From Propionibacteriaceae bacterium (GTDB lineage Bacteria > Actinomycetota > Actinomycetes > Propionibacteriales > Propionibacteriaceae): DNA of 7,015 nt. Positions 1 through 5,844 of this stretch are shown one piece after another (position 1 is the first letter of the stretch; each line of letters opens with the position of its first letter). The DNA is taken from contig PMBM01000070.1 in assembly GCA_003153855.1 (NCBI GenBank), positions 14,363-21,377 on the forward strand, written 5' to 3'. Under the pieces are notes generated by a model, which worked only from the letters and a program-made list of their open reading frames with translations, was not told the origin of the DNA and searched no databases. The position numbers and the translations under genes were made by a program.

Positions 1-6
1 CAACTC

Positions 7-56
7 GGGTCTGACTGATCCGGGGTGTGAGTCGGCGTCTGATCCTCGTCAGACCC
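7..56 (-). terminator. Possible terminator hairpin at the end of the IolE-like gene
   Basis: A perfect 9-bp inverted repeat pairs GGGTCTGAC (7-15) with GTCAGACCC (48-56), leaving a 32-nt loop. The arm at 48-56 includes the stop codon of the minus-strand gene (TCA at 49-51). There is no T tract, which is common for actinobacterial terminators. The long loop and the overlap with the stop codon make this only a candidate; a chance repeat or a protein-binding site is also possible. Confidence 0.3.
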
Positions 57-960
57 AGGCGCGCAGGGCGTCGCGGTTGCTCGCGTGATCGGCGCGGACC
101 TGGGGCAGGGAGTCGATGCCGGGCTTCGGGTACAGGTCCTGCTCCACGACGAGCCAGCCGTCGAAGTCGGACGCGAACACCTCGTCGAGGAACGTGGTCA
201 TGGGCAGGTCGCCGACGCCGAACGGTACGAAGGTGCCACCGGACCAGACGTCGATCATCCCGCCCTTCCTGGCGACGATGTCCCGAGCGAGCTGGACCCG
301 TACGTCCTTGAGGTGCAGGTGGTTGATCCGGTGCCGCCAGCGGTGCCAGCCGTCGAGGACGTCGCCGCCGCCGAGCAGGAGGTGTCCGGAGTCGAACGTG
401 AGGTCCACGTCGGTGACCTCGAGGAAGCGGTCGATCTCCTCAGGCGTCTCGACGAACGTGCACGCGTGGTGGTGGAACGTGGGCTCGAGGCCACGGTCGC
501 GGATGCGTACGGCAGCGGCCGCCACGTTCTTCGCAAGGGTCGCCCAGCCGTCGGCATCGAGCGTGTGGCCGGCGCCGCCGCCGGGGTTCGCCTTGCGTAT
601 GGCGTCACCGGAGTCGGCGAGAGTGGGCAGCGGGAGCCGCGATGGCGAGGTCTCGATGACCGTGGTGAACACGTCGAGGGCGGCATCGAGCGTCGGGAGC
701 GCCGCTGCGAACGCGACATCGTCCGAGAACGGCAGGTCGACCCAACCGCCGCACAGCTCGAGCCCGTACCTCGCGAGCCTCTCGCGCAGCTCGGCGCCCC
801 GCCCGAGGAAGCCGATGGGTCCGGAGTCGACGCCGGCGTAGCCCGTCTCCTGCAGCGTCGCGCAGACCTGGTCGGCGGTGGGGAGGATGAGGTCGTCGGA
901 GTCAGGAGTCAGTTCGAAGACGCCGAAGCTGACGGGCGCCCCGGCCACAGTGGCAGACAT
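49..960 (-). CDS. Sugar phosphate isomerase/epimerase, IolE (inosose dehydratase)-like TIM barrel
   Basis: This 303-residue cytosolic protein belongs to the xylose-isomerase-like/AP-endonuclease-2 TIM-barrel superfamily, which includes IolE, hydroxypyruvate isomerase and tagatose epimerases. It opens with APVSFGVFE (8-16), the first barrel strand. Family marks follow: FHHHACTFVET (162-172), TFDSGHLLLGGGD (188-200, the D-x-GH motif), HLHLKD (214-219) and VVEQD (271-275). Acidic and histidine residues such as D190, H216 and E273 are the expected divalent-metal ligands. The HHH...VET...EEID block most resembles IolE, which dehydrates scyllo-inosose in myo-inositol breakdown, but no other iol gene is present, so the substrate is inferred only. 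I chose the ATG at 960 because GAGGAGAG lies 4 bases upstream; an in-frame extension to 1002 would add 14 residues with no homologous look. It is transcribed divergently from the methyltransferase gene. Confidence 0.8.
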   Translation of the reverse strand: MSATVAGAPVSFGVFELTPDSDDLILPTADQVCATLQETGYAGVDSGPIGFLGRGAELRERLARYGLELCGGWVDLPFSDDVAFAAALPTLDAALDVFTTVIETSPSRLPLPTLADSGDAIRKANPGGGAGHTLDADGWATLAKNVAAAAVRIRDRGLEPTFHHHACTFVETPEEIDRFLEVTDVDLTFDSGHLLLGGGDVLDGWHRWRHRINHLHLKDVRVQLARDIVARKGGMIDVWSGGTFVPFGVGDLPMTTFLDEVFASDFDGWLVVEQDLYPKPGIDSLPQVRADHASNRDALRAWV

Positions 961-988
961 GTACTCTCCTCGCTCGTTGAATGTCAGG

Positions 989-994
989 ACAATA
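989..994 (-). promoter_or_regulatory. Candidate -10 box for the IolE-like gene
   Basis: Read on the minus strand this is TATTGT, a TAnnnT-type -10 element. It lies 28 bases upstream of the ATG at 960, which would give a leader of about 20 nt carrying the GAGGAGAG ribosome binding site. The local AT-richness (989-995) stands out in this GC-rich DNA. No convincing -35 is visible at 16-19 bp spacing, so confidence is low. Confidence 0.3.
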
Positions 995-1026
995 TCACCC
1001 AACTTCCGAGCGCTCCTGGGCCCATC

Positions 1027-1044
1027 CCTTGAGTTCCGTCAAGG
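1027..1044. promoter_or_regulatory. Inverted repeat CCTTGA-N6-TCAAGG, candidate operator
   Basis: A perfect 6-bp inverted repeat with a 6-bp spacer lies in the 141-bp region between the divergent IolE-like and methyltransferase genes. It is upstream of the candidate -10 boxes on both sides. The size and symmetry are what a dimeric helix-turn-helix regulator would bind. No regulator gene lies in the window, and a six-base arm can occur by chance. Confidence 0.3.
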
Positions 1045-1069
1045 CCGCACCTGGACCGGAACGTCGTCG

Positions 1070-1075
1070 TACGCT
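1070..1075 (+). promoter_or_regulatory. Candidate -10 box for the methyltransferase gene
   Basis: TACGCT fits the loose actinobacterial TAnnnT -10 pattern and sits 26 bases upstream of the ATG at 1102. This would give a leader of about 20 nt that includes the GGAGGAG ribosome binding site at 1093-1099. I see no clear -35. The match is short and degenerate. Confidence 0.25.
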
Positions 1076-1101
1076 CGAGTCAGCCACTCGTCGGAGGAGC
1101 C

Positions 1102-1920
1102 ATGGCGAAGCTGAGGCTGGAGACGGCCAGCGCAGTGTCGAAGACGCTGTTGATCCCCTTGTGGGCACGCGCCCTCGAGCAGAAGGAGCCGGTCCCGTTA
1201 GTGGTGGATCCACTAGCTGAGGCCATGGTCTCTCGGATCGACTTCGACTGGAAGCGGATCCGGCTGTCGCGCGGCGACCTGGCGCAGTGCGTGGTGAGGC
1301 TGCGGGAGTTCGACAGGTTCGTCCGGGACTTCCTGGAGCGTCATCCGGCGGCCACGGTGGTACAGCTCGGGTCCGGCCTGGATGCCCGCTTCCAGCGGGT
1401 CGACAACGGCCATGTCCTCTGGTTCGACCTCGATCTGCCGGATGTCATCTCCCTGAGGCGGCAGCTGGTGCCGGAGTCGGAGCGCGACCGGTACCTGGCG
1501 GCGTCGATCCTCGAACCGGGCTGGATGGACGAGGTCGTACGTCCCCAGGGCCCGGCGATCCTGTTCGTCGCCGAGGCCGTGCTGCCGTACCTCGAACCGG
1601 AGCAGGTGAAGGAGGCCGTCATCGGTCTGCAGAGGCGGTTCCCGGGGGCAGAGCTCGTGACGGATGTCTGCACGCCGTTCGGCCTGTGGACCGACAACCT
1701 CCAGCTTCTCGTCGCAGGCTCCGCGGCGCGGATGCACTGGGCGGTACGAGACCCGCACGAGCTGGAGGCGTGGAGCCCCGGCATCAGCCTTCTCGAGTCG
1801 TTCTCGTACTTCGATGACCCGGATCCGCGGATGGGGCTGCCGTCGTGGTTCCGACGCGTGGCCCTGATCACCAAGGCGAGCGCGATCCAGCGGTACGAGC
1901 TCGGGGCCGTCTCTGGATGA
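1102..1920 (+). CDS. Class I SAM-dependent methyltransferase, leucine carboxyl methyltransferase (LCM/Tcmp) family
   Basis: The 272-residue product belongs to the LCM family, which in bacteria includes polyketide O-methyltransferases and the many uncharacterised mycobacterial-type SAM methyltransferases. The SAM-binding motif I is VVQLGSGLDAR (86-96), matching the family's v-x-LGaGlDtR. FDLDLPDV (108-115) is the acidic loop after strand 2 (family pattern x-D-l-P-x-v). FVAEAVLPYL (155-164) is the family's EGvl-x-YL block, and TDVCTPFG (187-194) follows it. The length fits the family (about 270-300 residues). GGAGGAG at 1093-1099 supports this ATG. The substrate cannot be read from sequence; carboxyl or hydroxyl groups of small molecules are usual. 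It is divergent from the IolE-like gene and lies 29 bp before the YjbR-like gene, which seems to have its own promoter. Confidence 0.85.
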   Translation: MAKLRLETASAVSKTLLIPLWARALEQKEPVPLVVDPLAEAMVSRIDFDWKRIRLSRGDLAQCVVRLREFDRFVRDFLERHPAATVVQLGSGLDARFQRVDNGHVLWFDLDLPDVISLRRQLVPESERDRYLAASILEPGWMDEVVRPQGPAILFVAEAVLPYLEPEQVKEAVIGLQRRFPGAELVTDVCTPFGLWTDNLQLLVAGSAARMHWAVRDPHELEAWSPGISLLESFSYFDDPDPRMGLPSWFRRVALITKASAIQRYELGAVSG

Positions 1921-1937
1921 GTGTCGGCGGCTTCGGT

Positions 1938-1943
1938 TAGGTT
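1938..1943 (+). promoter_or_regulatory. -10 box of a likely leaderless promoter for the YjbR-like gene
   Basis: TAGGTT is followed by exactly six bases (GCCGCC) and then the ATG at 1950. This is the spacing at which transcription starts, so the mRNA would begin at or within a base of the start codon. No Shine-Dalgarno sequence is present in the 29-bp gap. Leaderless genes with TAnnnT at this distance are well known in actinobacteria. The same arrangement precedes the FAD oxidoreductase gene at 5839-5851. Confidence 0.6.
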
Positions 1944-1949
1944 GCCGCC

Positions 1950-2345
1950 ATGTCGCACCCGCAGATGTACGACCAGGGGGATCCGGTCTACCGGCGCGTC
2001 CGCGACCTGGCGCTGGGCTTGCCGGGCGCCGCGGAGAAGTTCGGCCACGGCAGGCCGATGTTCTACACGGTCAAGGTTTTCGCCTACTACGGGGGCAGCA
2101 TCAAGGTCGACGGGGTGTACGTGCGGCACGAGCATTCGATCCTGTTCGTCCCAGATGCCGAGGACCGCGAAGGGCTCCTCAACGACTCCAGGGTGTTCCG
2201 GCCCGCGTATGTCGGTCCGTTCGGCTGGCTCGGCCTCGACCTCAGCCTCGACATGGACTGGACGGAGGTGGCAGAGCTCCTCGATGCGTCGTACCGGATC
2301 ACGGCGCCGCGCAGGTTGATCGCAGAGCTGGATGGGCGGCGCTGA
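1950..2345 (+). CDS. MmcQ/YjbR family protein (CyaY-like fold)
   Basis: The product has 131 residues, a typical length for the MmcQ/YjbR family, a small cytosolic alpha/beta fold related to CyaY and often annotated as DNA-binding, though its biochemical role is not settled. Recognisable blocks are LPGAAEKFGHGRPMF (24-38, family pattern LPgv-e-x-h-x-g-x-p-F), the strand run around YYGGSIKVDGVYVRH (46-60), FRPAYVGPFGWLGLDL (83-98) and LLDASYRITAPRRL (110-123, family pattern l-x-x-SY-x-l-x-APkr). No catalytic site can be named. The start is set by the first family residues and by a -10 box ending six bases before the ATG. There is no ribosome binding site, so a leaderless transcript is likely. 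The next gene begins 72 bp downstream and may be read through from here. Confidence 0.85.
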   Translation: MSHPQMYDQGDPVYRRVRDLALGLPGAAEKFGHGRPMFYTVKVFAYYGGSIKVDGVYVRHEHSILFVPDAEDREGLLNDSRVFRPAYVGPFGWLGLDLSLDMDWTEVAELLDASYRITAPRRLIAELDGRR

Positions 2346-2406
2346 CGCAACCGCCTGCAACCCGGGGTTTGCCTGCTGTGGTGGGGTAAGCATGAGGAAG
2401 ACCTAC

Positions 2407-2414
2407 GAGGAGGA
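2407..2414 (+). promoter_or_regulatory. Strong ribosome binding site of the aldo/keto reductase gene
   Basis: GAGGAGGA lies 3 bases before the ATG at 2418, counted from its last base, and is close to the full anti-16S complement. It fixes the start and contrasts with the leader-free YjbR-like gene just upstream. I could not identify a good promoter in the 72-bp gap. A TTGCCT at 2369-2374 and TAAGCA at 2387-2392 are only 12 bp apart, too close for a standard promoter. Confidence 0.65.
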
Positions 2415-2417
2415 CCT

Positions 2418-3455
2418 ATGGAGTACCGGTTGATGGGCAGCACCGGCGTGAGTGTCTCGCGCCTGTGCCTGGGCACGATGACGTTCGGCAAGGAGACCGA
2501 CGAGGCGGGGGCGCACGCGCAGCTCGATGCGTTCGTCGAAGCGGGCGGCAACTTCGTCGACACCGCGGACGTGTACCAGGCAGGCATGTCCGAGGAGATC
2601 ATCGGACGCTGGCTCGCGGCGCGGCCAGGCATGGCCGACGAGATCGTCCTGGCCACCAAGGGACGGTTCCCGATGGGCGAGCACGCCAACAGCGTCGGCC
2701 TGTCACGGAAGCACCTCACGAGCGCGCTCGACGGCAGCCTGCGCCGCCTCGGCGTGGAGCGGATCGACCTGTACCAGGTGCACGCGTTCGACCCGCTGAC
2801 TCCGCTCGAGGAGACGCTGCGGTTCATGGATGACGCGGTGAGCGCCGGCAAGATCTCGTACTTCGGCCTGTCCAACTTCCTCGGCTGGCAGATCGCAGCG
2901 ATCAGCGAGCTCGCTGCGTCCAGCGGACGCGTGGCGCCGGTGCTGCTGCAGCCGCAGTACAACCTGCTCACGCGCTACATCGAGCTGGAGGTCGTGCCGG
3001 CCTGCCTGGAGTACGGACTGGGGATCATCCCCTGGAGCCCGCTCGGCGGCGGGTGGCTCACGGGGAAGTACGAGAGGGACTCGATGCCCATCGGCGCATC
3101 GCGGCTCGGCGAGGACCCGAAGCGCGGCATGGAGAACTACGACGCGCGCAACGCCGATCCGAAGGTCTGGGAGATCATCGACGTCGTGAAGGACGTCGCG
3201 GGCCGCACCGGCCTGACGATGGCGCAGGTGGCTCTGGCGTGGGTCGCTGACCAGCCGGGCGTCACGGCTCCGATCCTCGGGAACCGTACGGGCGAGCAGC
3301 TCGCCGAGGCTCTGGAGATGGCCGACAAGCATCTCGACGAGGACGATCTCCTTCGCCTCACCGACGTGTCCGCGCCTGATCTACCGGAGTACCCGTACGG
3401 GCCGATGGGCCAGAACCAGCGGAGCCGTCCGATCACCGGAGGCCGCGCGAGCTGA
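2418..3455 (+). CDS. Aldo/keto reductase family oxidoreductase
   Basis: This is a 345-residue NADPH-type aldo/keto reductase, a soluble TIM barrel that reduces aldehydes or ketones to alcohols. The N-terminus MEYRLMGSTGVSVSRLCLGT is the family opening. The catalytic tetrad is visible: D48 in NFVDTADVY, Y53 in the same block, K81 in LATKGRF and H122 in LYQVHAFDP. Later blocks are YFGLSNF (148-154), LLQPQYNLLTR (176-186), IIPWSPLGGGWLTGKY (203-218) and ILGNRTGEQLAEAL (286-299), the last being the cofactor-phosphate segment (usually IpG-x-R-x-x-x-Ql). It resembles the general stress and YajO-like subfamilies; the substrate is unknown. GAGGAGGA upstream fixes the start. Five bases after the stop begins a large hairpin (3461-3507) that probably ends the transcript. 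Confidence 0.92.
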   Translation: MEYRLMGSTGVSVSRLCLGTMTFGKETDEAGAHAQLDAFVEAGGNFVDTADVYQAGMSEEIIGRWLAARPGMADEIVLATKGRFPMGEHANSVGLSRKHLTSALDGSLRRLGVERIDLYQVHAFDPLTPLEETLRFMDDAVSAGKISYFGLSNFLGWQIAAISELAASSGRVAPVLLQPQYNLLTRYIELEVVPACLEYGLGIIPWSPLGGGWLTGKYERDSMPIGASRLGEDPKRGMENYDARNADPKVWEIIDVVKDVAGRTGLTMAQVALAWVADQPGVTAPILGNRTGEQLAEALEMADKHLDEDDLLRLTDVSAPDLPEYPYGPMGQNQRSRPITGGRAS

Positions 3456-3460
3456 CGCAG

Positions 3461-3507
3461 ACTTGTCCACAGGGCCGAGAGTCTGGATCTCGGTGCTGTG
3501 GACAAGT
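3461..3507. terminator. Large hairpin built from two inverted DnaA-box-like sequences
   Basis: ACTTGTCCACAG (3461-3472) pairs perfectly with CTGTGGACAAGT (3496-3507). Inside, CCGAGA (3475-3480) pairs with TCTCGG (3488-3493) around a 7-nt loop. Only one mismatch (3473/3495) and one G-U wobble (3474/3494) separate the two stems, so the whole is a nearly continuous 20-bp stem. It starts five bases after the reductase stop, as expected of an intrinsic terminator, but has no T tract. Each outer arm contains TTGTCCACA (3463-3471 and, reversed, 3497-3505), identical to the preferred DnaA box of Streptomyces and mycobacteria. It could therefore be a terminator, a DnaA-binding site acting on the downstream glycosylase gene, or both. 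Confidence 0.7.
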
Positions 3508-3541
3508 GACGGATCGTTGCCTGGCTGCCCATGGTCAGGGC

Positions 3542-4168
3542 ATGACGACGATTACTGAAGTTGGACCTGCTCTGATGCCGTCCTGGGCCGAGCATGATCC
3601 GGTGGGCCAGGCCTACTACCTGGACGAGTATGGGGTGGCCGTCACCGCTGAGCACGGACTGTTCGAGCTCGTGGCGCTGGAGGTGTTCGTCGTGGGCCTG
3701 TCGTGGCTCACGGTGCTGCGCCGGCGGGATGCGATGCGGGACGCCTTCGGTGGTTTCGAGGTCGACGTGGTGGCTGCCTACGACGAGCACGACGTCTCCC
3801 GCCTCCTGGCCGATGTCCGGCTGCTCCGCAACGAGCGGAAGATCCGGGCTGTCATCGCGAACGCGCGTGCGGCGGTGGAGCTGCGACGCGACGGGGGTCT
3901 GCCGGCCGTGGTGTGGTCGGTGCAGCCGGAGACCACCCCGACCCCGAGGACGCTCGCCGAGGTGCCGACGTCGTCCGAGGCGGGCGACAAGCTCGCGGAG
4001 ATGCTCCACGCCGAGGGCTTCACCGGCATCGGCCCGACCACCATGCACGCGCTGCTCGGTGCCGCCGGCGTGCTCGACCTGCATCTCGTGGGATCGGCGG
4101 CCCGCAACCGCACACACCTGTGGACACGTACAGGGCGTCGCCGAGCCCGACCTGTACTCGAGGGGTGA
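3542..4168 (+). CDS. DNA-3-methyladenine glycosylase I (Tag)-family protein, divergent
   Basis: The 208-residue product aligns without gaps to E. coli Tag from its N-terminal W-x-x-x-DP segment through LFELVALE and GLSWLTVLRRR. Tag excises 3-methyladenine from alkylated DNA. Catalytic Glu38 corresponds to E47 and pocket Trp46 to W55. LLRNERKIRAVIANARA (95-111) matches the helix-hairpin-helix region, and LAEVPTSSEAGDKLAEML (138-155) and GFTGIGPTTMHALLGAAGV (159-177) match the C-terminal half. The zinc snap is mostly missing: Cys4, His17 and Cys179 become P13, Y26 and S185, and only His175 remains (H181). E. coli Trp21 is Tyr. The ATG at 3542 has only a weak AGGG close by; the ATG at 3575 (residue 12) would start almost where E. 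coli Tag starts, and a GTG at 3506 lies inside the hairpin. Family is firm; true glycosylase activity is less sure. Confidence 0.82.
   Translation: MTTITEVGPALMPSWAEHDPVGQAYYLDEYGVAVTAEHGLFELVALEVFVVGLSWLTVLRRRDAMRDAFGGFEVDVVAAYDEHDVSRLLADVRLLRNERKIRAVIANARAAVELRRDGGLPAVVWSVQPETTPTPRTLAEVPTSSEAGDKLAEMLHAEGFTGIGPTTMHALLGAAGVLDLHLVGSAARNRTHLWTRTGRRRARPVLEG
4119..4127 (-). other. DnaA-box-like nonamer inside the glycosylase coding end
   Basis: On the minus strand this reads GTGTCCACA, one base from TTGTCCACA. With the preceding C it shares the 9-mer CTGTGGACA (4118-4126) with the hairpin arm at 3496-3504, so similar boxes flank the glycosylase gene. It lies within codons for the C-terminal tail. 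A chance match is possible. Confidence 0.25.
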
Positions 4169-4207
4169 TGGGGTGTCCTGTGCTCCCTTCTTGACGCGGG
4201 CATGGCA

Positions 4208-4239
4208 ACGGCCCGGTCCGCCGAAGCGAGCCGGGCCGT
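4208..4239. terminator. Bidirectional terminator hairpin between convergent genes
   Basis: ACGGCCCGG (4208-4216) and CCGGGCCGT (4231-4239) form a perfect, very GC-rich 9-bp stem with a 14-nt loop. It sits 40 bp after the glycosylase stop on the plus strand and 14 bp beyond the permease stop on the minus strand. The symmetric stem could end both transcripts. No T run follows on either strand, which is usual for actinobacterial terminators. Confidence 0.7.
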
Positions 4240-4252
4240 CGGATGCTGCGAG

Positions 4253-5707
4253 TCAGGCCTTGTCGGCCTTGTCTGCGTCGAGGTCGGTGTCGTCGTCCGC
4301 GTACGCACCGGGCGGGTCGTACACGAGTGCCGCGCCGTCGGAGGCGTCGCGCAGCTCCTTGGGAGCGAGCCAGCGGGCCAGGTGGTAGAGGCCCACGGCC
4401 ACGATCGTGCCGAGCGCGATGCCGGAGAGCGTGAAGCTGTCGGAGAACTTCAGCGACACATTGCCGATGCCGATGACGATGCCGGCCGCGAGGGGAACGA
4501 GGTTGATCGGGTTCCCGAAGTCGACGTTGTTCTCTTTCCAGATCTTCGCGCCCAGGAGGCCGATCATGCCGTAGAGCACGACCGTGATGCCGCCGAGCAC
4601 GCCACCCGGGGTCGCGGAGATGACCGCGCCGAACTTGGGCGAGAGGCCGAACAGGATCGCGACGAGCGCCGCGACGAAGTAGGCCGCGGTCGAGTAGACC
4701 TTGGTGGCCGCCATGACGCCGATGTTCTCGGCGTACGTGGTGGTCGGGCCCGCGCCGACGAAGGTGGCGATCATCGAGCCGGCGCCGTCAGCGGCGATCG
4801 CGCGGCCGAGGTACGGGTCGAGCTTGTCGCCGGTCATCTCCGCGACGGCCTTCACGTGGCCGGTGTTCTCGGCGATCAACGCGATGACGACGGGCAGGGA
4901 GACGAGCACGAACGCCAGGTTGAACGTCGGGAGGTGGAACCCGACGACGTTGGTGGCCGCGTTGAGCTTCCAGCTGGAGAGGTCAGACACCGGGGGCAGG
5001 CCGAACCAGTTTGCGGAGTTGACGCCTGCCCAGTCCACGCGGAAGTGAGTGGTGACTTTGCCGGCAGCGGCGGAGAACGAGGTGATCTGGCCGGTGACGA
5101 CGTCGAGCAGCCAGCTCAGCACGTAGCCGACGATCAGCGACAGGAAGATCGCGATCCGGCCGATGAAGCCCTTGAAGCCGACGCTGATGGCGACGACGAC
5201 GAGCATGACGATGAGGGCGACCCATTGGTCCTGCGGCCAGTACGTGCCGGCGACGACAGGTGCCAGGTTGAAGCCGATGAGCATGACCACGGCGCCGGTG
5301 ACGGCCGGGGGCAGCAGCTTGTGGATCACGCCGGTGCCCATGAAGTGGATGATGAGGCCGACCATGAACAGCGTGAGTCCGGTGACGAACATCGCGCCCG
5401 TGAGGTCAGACGGCTTGCCGCCCGCCCCGTAGATGGCGGTCGCGACACCCACGAAGGAGGCCGAGGAGCCGAGGTAGCTCGGGACGCGGTGGTTCACCGC
5501 GAAGAGGAATACGAGCGTCGCGATGCCGCTCATCATCACCGCGAGCTGCGGGTTGAGGCCCATGAGCAGCGGGAACACGAACGTCGCGCCGAACATTGCG
5601 ACCACATGCTGAGCCCCGAGCCCGATCGTCTTTCCCCACGAGAGTCGTTCGCGCGGCCCAACGACCGAGCCGCTTGATACGTCAGTTTTCAGTGTCCAAA
5701 GCGCCAT
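4253..5707 (-). CDS. Uracil/xanthine permease, NCS2 family (UraA/RutG-like)
   Basis: A 484-residue inner-membrane transporter of the nucleobase-cation symporter-2 family; UraA homologues import uracil with protons. The chain is almost wholly hydrophobic segments, in keeping with the 14-helix UraA fold. The start of helix 1 has the family AQHVVAMFGATFVFP (32-46). Substrate-site residues of UraA are present: E280 and H284 in IAENTGH (UraA Glu241, His245) and E327 in TTTYAENIGV (UraA Glu290), with Ala326 where UraA has Gly289. The N-terminus (1-20) is polar, and the C-terminus after about residue 445 is a hydrophilic tail rich in Asp. The ATG at 5707 is preceded by GGAAGGGAG; an in-frame GTG at 5746 would add 13 poorly conserved residues and start upstream of the likely promoter. 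It stands alone, converging on the glycosylase gene; uracil is the likeliest substrate, xanthine or another base remains possible. Confidence 0.9.
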   Translation of the reverse strand: MALWTLKTDVSSGSVVGPRERLSWGKTIGLGAQHVVAMFGATFVFPLLMGLNPQLAVMMSGIATLVFLFAVNHRVPSYLGSSASFVGVATAIYGAGGKPSDLTGAMFVTGLTLFMVGLIIHFMGTGVIHKLLPPAVTGAVVMLIGFNLAPVVAGTYWPQDQWVALIVMLVVVAISVGFKGFIGRIAIFLSLIVGYVLSWLLDVVTGQITSFSAAAGKVTTHFRVDWAGVNSANWFGLPPVSDLSSWKLNAATNVVGFHLPTFNLAFVLVSLPVVIALIAENTGHVKAVAEMTGDKLDPYLGRAIAADGAGSMIATFVGAGPTTTYAENIGVMAATKVYSTAAYFVAALVAILFGLSPKFGAVISATPGGVLGGITVVLYGMIGLLGAKIWKENNVDFGNPINLVPLAAGIVIGIGNVSLKFSDSFTLSGIALGTIVAVGLYHLARWLAPKELRDASDGAALVYDPPGAYADDDTDLDADKADKA

Positions 5708-5729
5708 CGGCGTCTCCCTTCCGCTGGGA

Positions 5730-5735
5730 ATCCTA
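5730..5735 (-). promoter_or_regulatory. -10 box of the permease promoter
   Basis: Read on the minus strand this is TAGGAT, 22 bases upstream of the ATG at 5707. It would start transcription near 5723 and leave a leader of about 16 nt that contains the GGAAGGGAG ribosome binding site. It is the same hexamer as the -10 of the divergent FAD gene. The -35 region is weak; GGTCAC lies at about 16-bp spacing. Confidence 0.5.
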
Positions 5736-5838
5736 TGGGTCCGCACGGGGGGTGACCGCGGGGGGTCGGATTAGGGAGCACCACGCGTACGCCGCGCCGC
5801 GAGGACCCTCGCTGACGTGGGGGCAGGGTGGGTCCCAG

Positions 5839-5844
5839 TAGGAT
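5839..5844 (+). promoter_or_regulatory. -10 box of a likely leaderless promoter for the FAD oxidoreductase gene
   Basis: TAGGAT is followed by six bases (CCATGC) and then the ATG at 5851, placing the transcription start on the start codon. There is no Shine-Dalgarno sequence in front of this ATG. A second ATG at 5847 is out of frame. The spacing is identical to that in front of the YjbR-like gene (1938-1950), which strengthens both calls. No strong -35 is visible. Confidence 0.6.

Noticed and set aside
961..1002. Longer N-terminus for the IolE-like gene starting at 1002
   Set aside because: It would put the start upstream of the candidate -10 box and skip the GAGGAGAG ribosome binding site. 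The barrel begins right after the ATG at 960.
85..1032. A 315-codon open frame on the plus strand opposite the IolE-like gene
   Set aside because: It mirrors codon bias of the real gene, has no recognisable motif and runs through the divergent promoter region.
2357..2372. Near-palindrome GCAACCCGGGGTTTGC between the YjbR-like and reductase genes
   Set aside because: Pairing needs a bulge and leaves almost no loop, so it is weak as a terminator; as an operator it is no better than chance in GC-rich DNA.
1341..2393. A 350-codon minus-strand frame across the methyltransferase and YjbR-like genes
   Set aside because: It spans two recognisable plus-strand genes and the promoter between them, and its composition is rich in R, S and P with no family motif.
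3506..3541. GTG start for the glycosylase at 3506
   Set aside because: The codon lies in the 3' arm of the hairpin, has no ribosome binding site and adds residues outside the family's conserved N-terminus.
3137..4117. A 326-codon minus-strand frame across the reductase and glycosylase genes
   Set aside because: It crosses the terminator hairpin and two real genes; no motif is seen.
1102..4168. One operon or novel system formed by the four plus-strand genes
   Set aside because: A separate leaderless promoter at 1938, a strong hairpin at 3461 and the unrelated families argue against a single functional unit. Nothing resembles a defence, toxin-antitoxin or biosynthetic cluster.
4202..5677. A 491-codon open frame on the plus strand opposite the permease gene
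   Set aside because: Its product is a low-complexity string of D, E, R, H, A and G typical of an antisense reading of a GC-rich membrane-protein gene. The minus-strand frame has clear NCS2 motifs.
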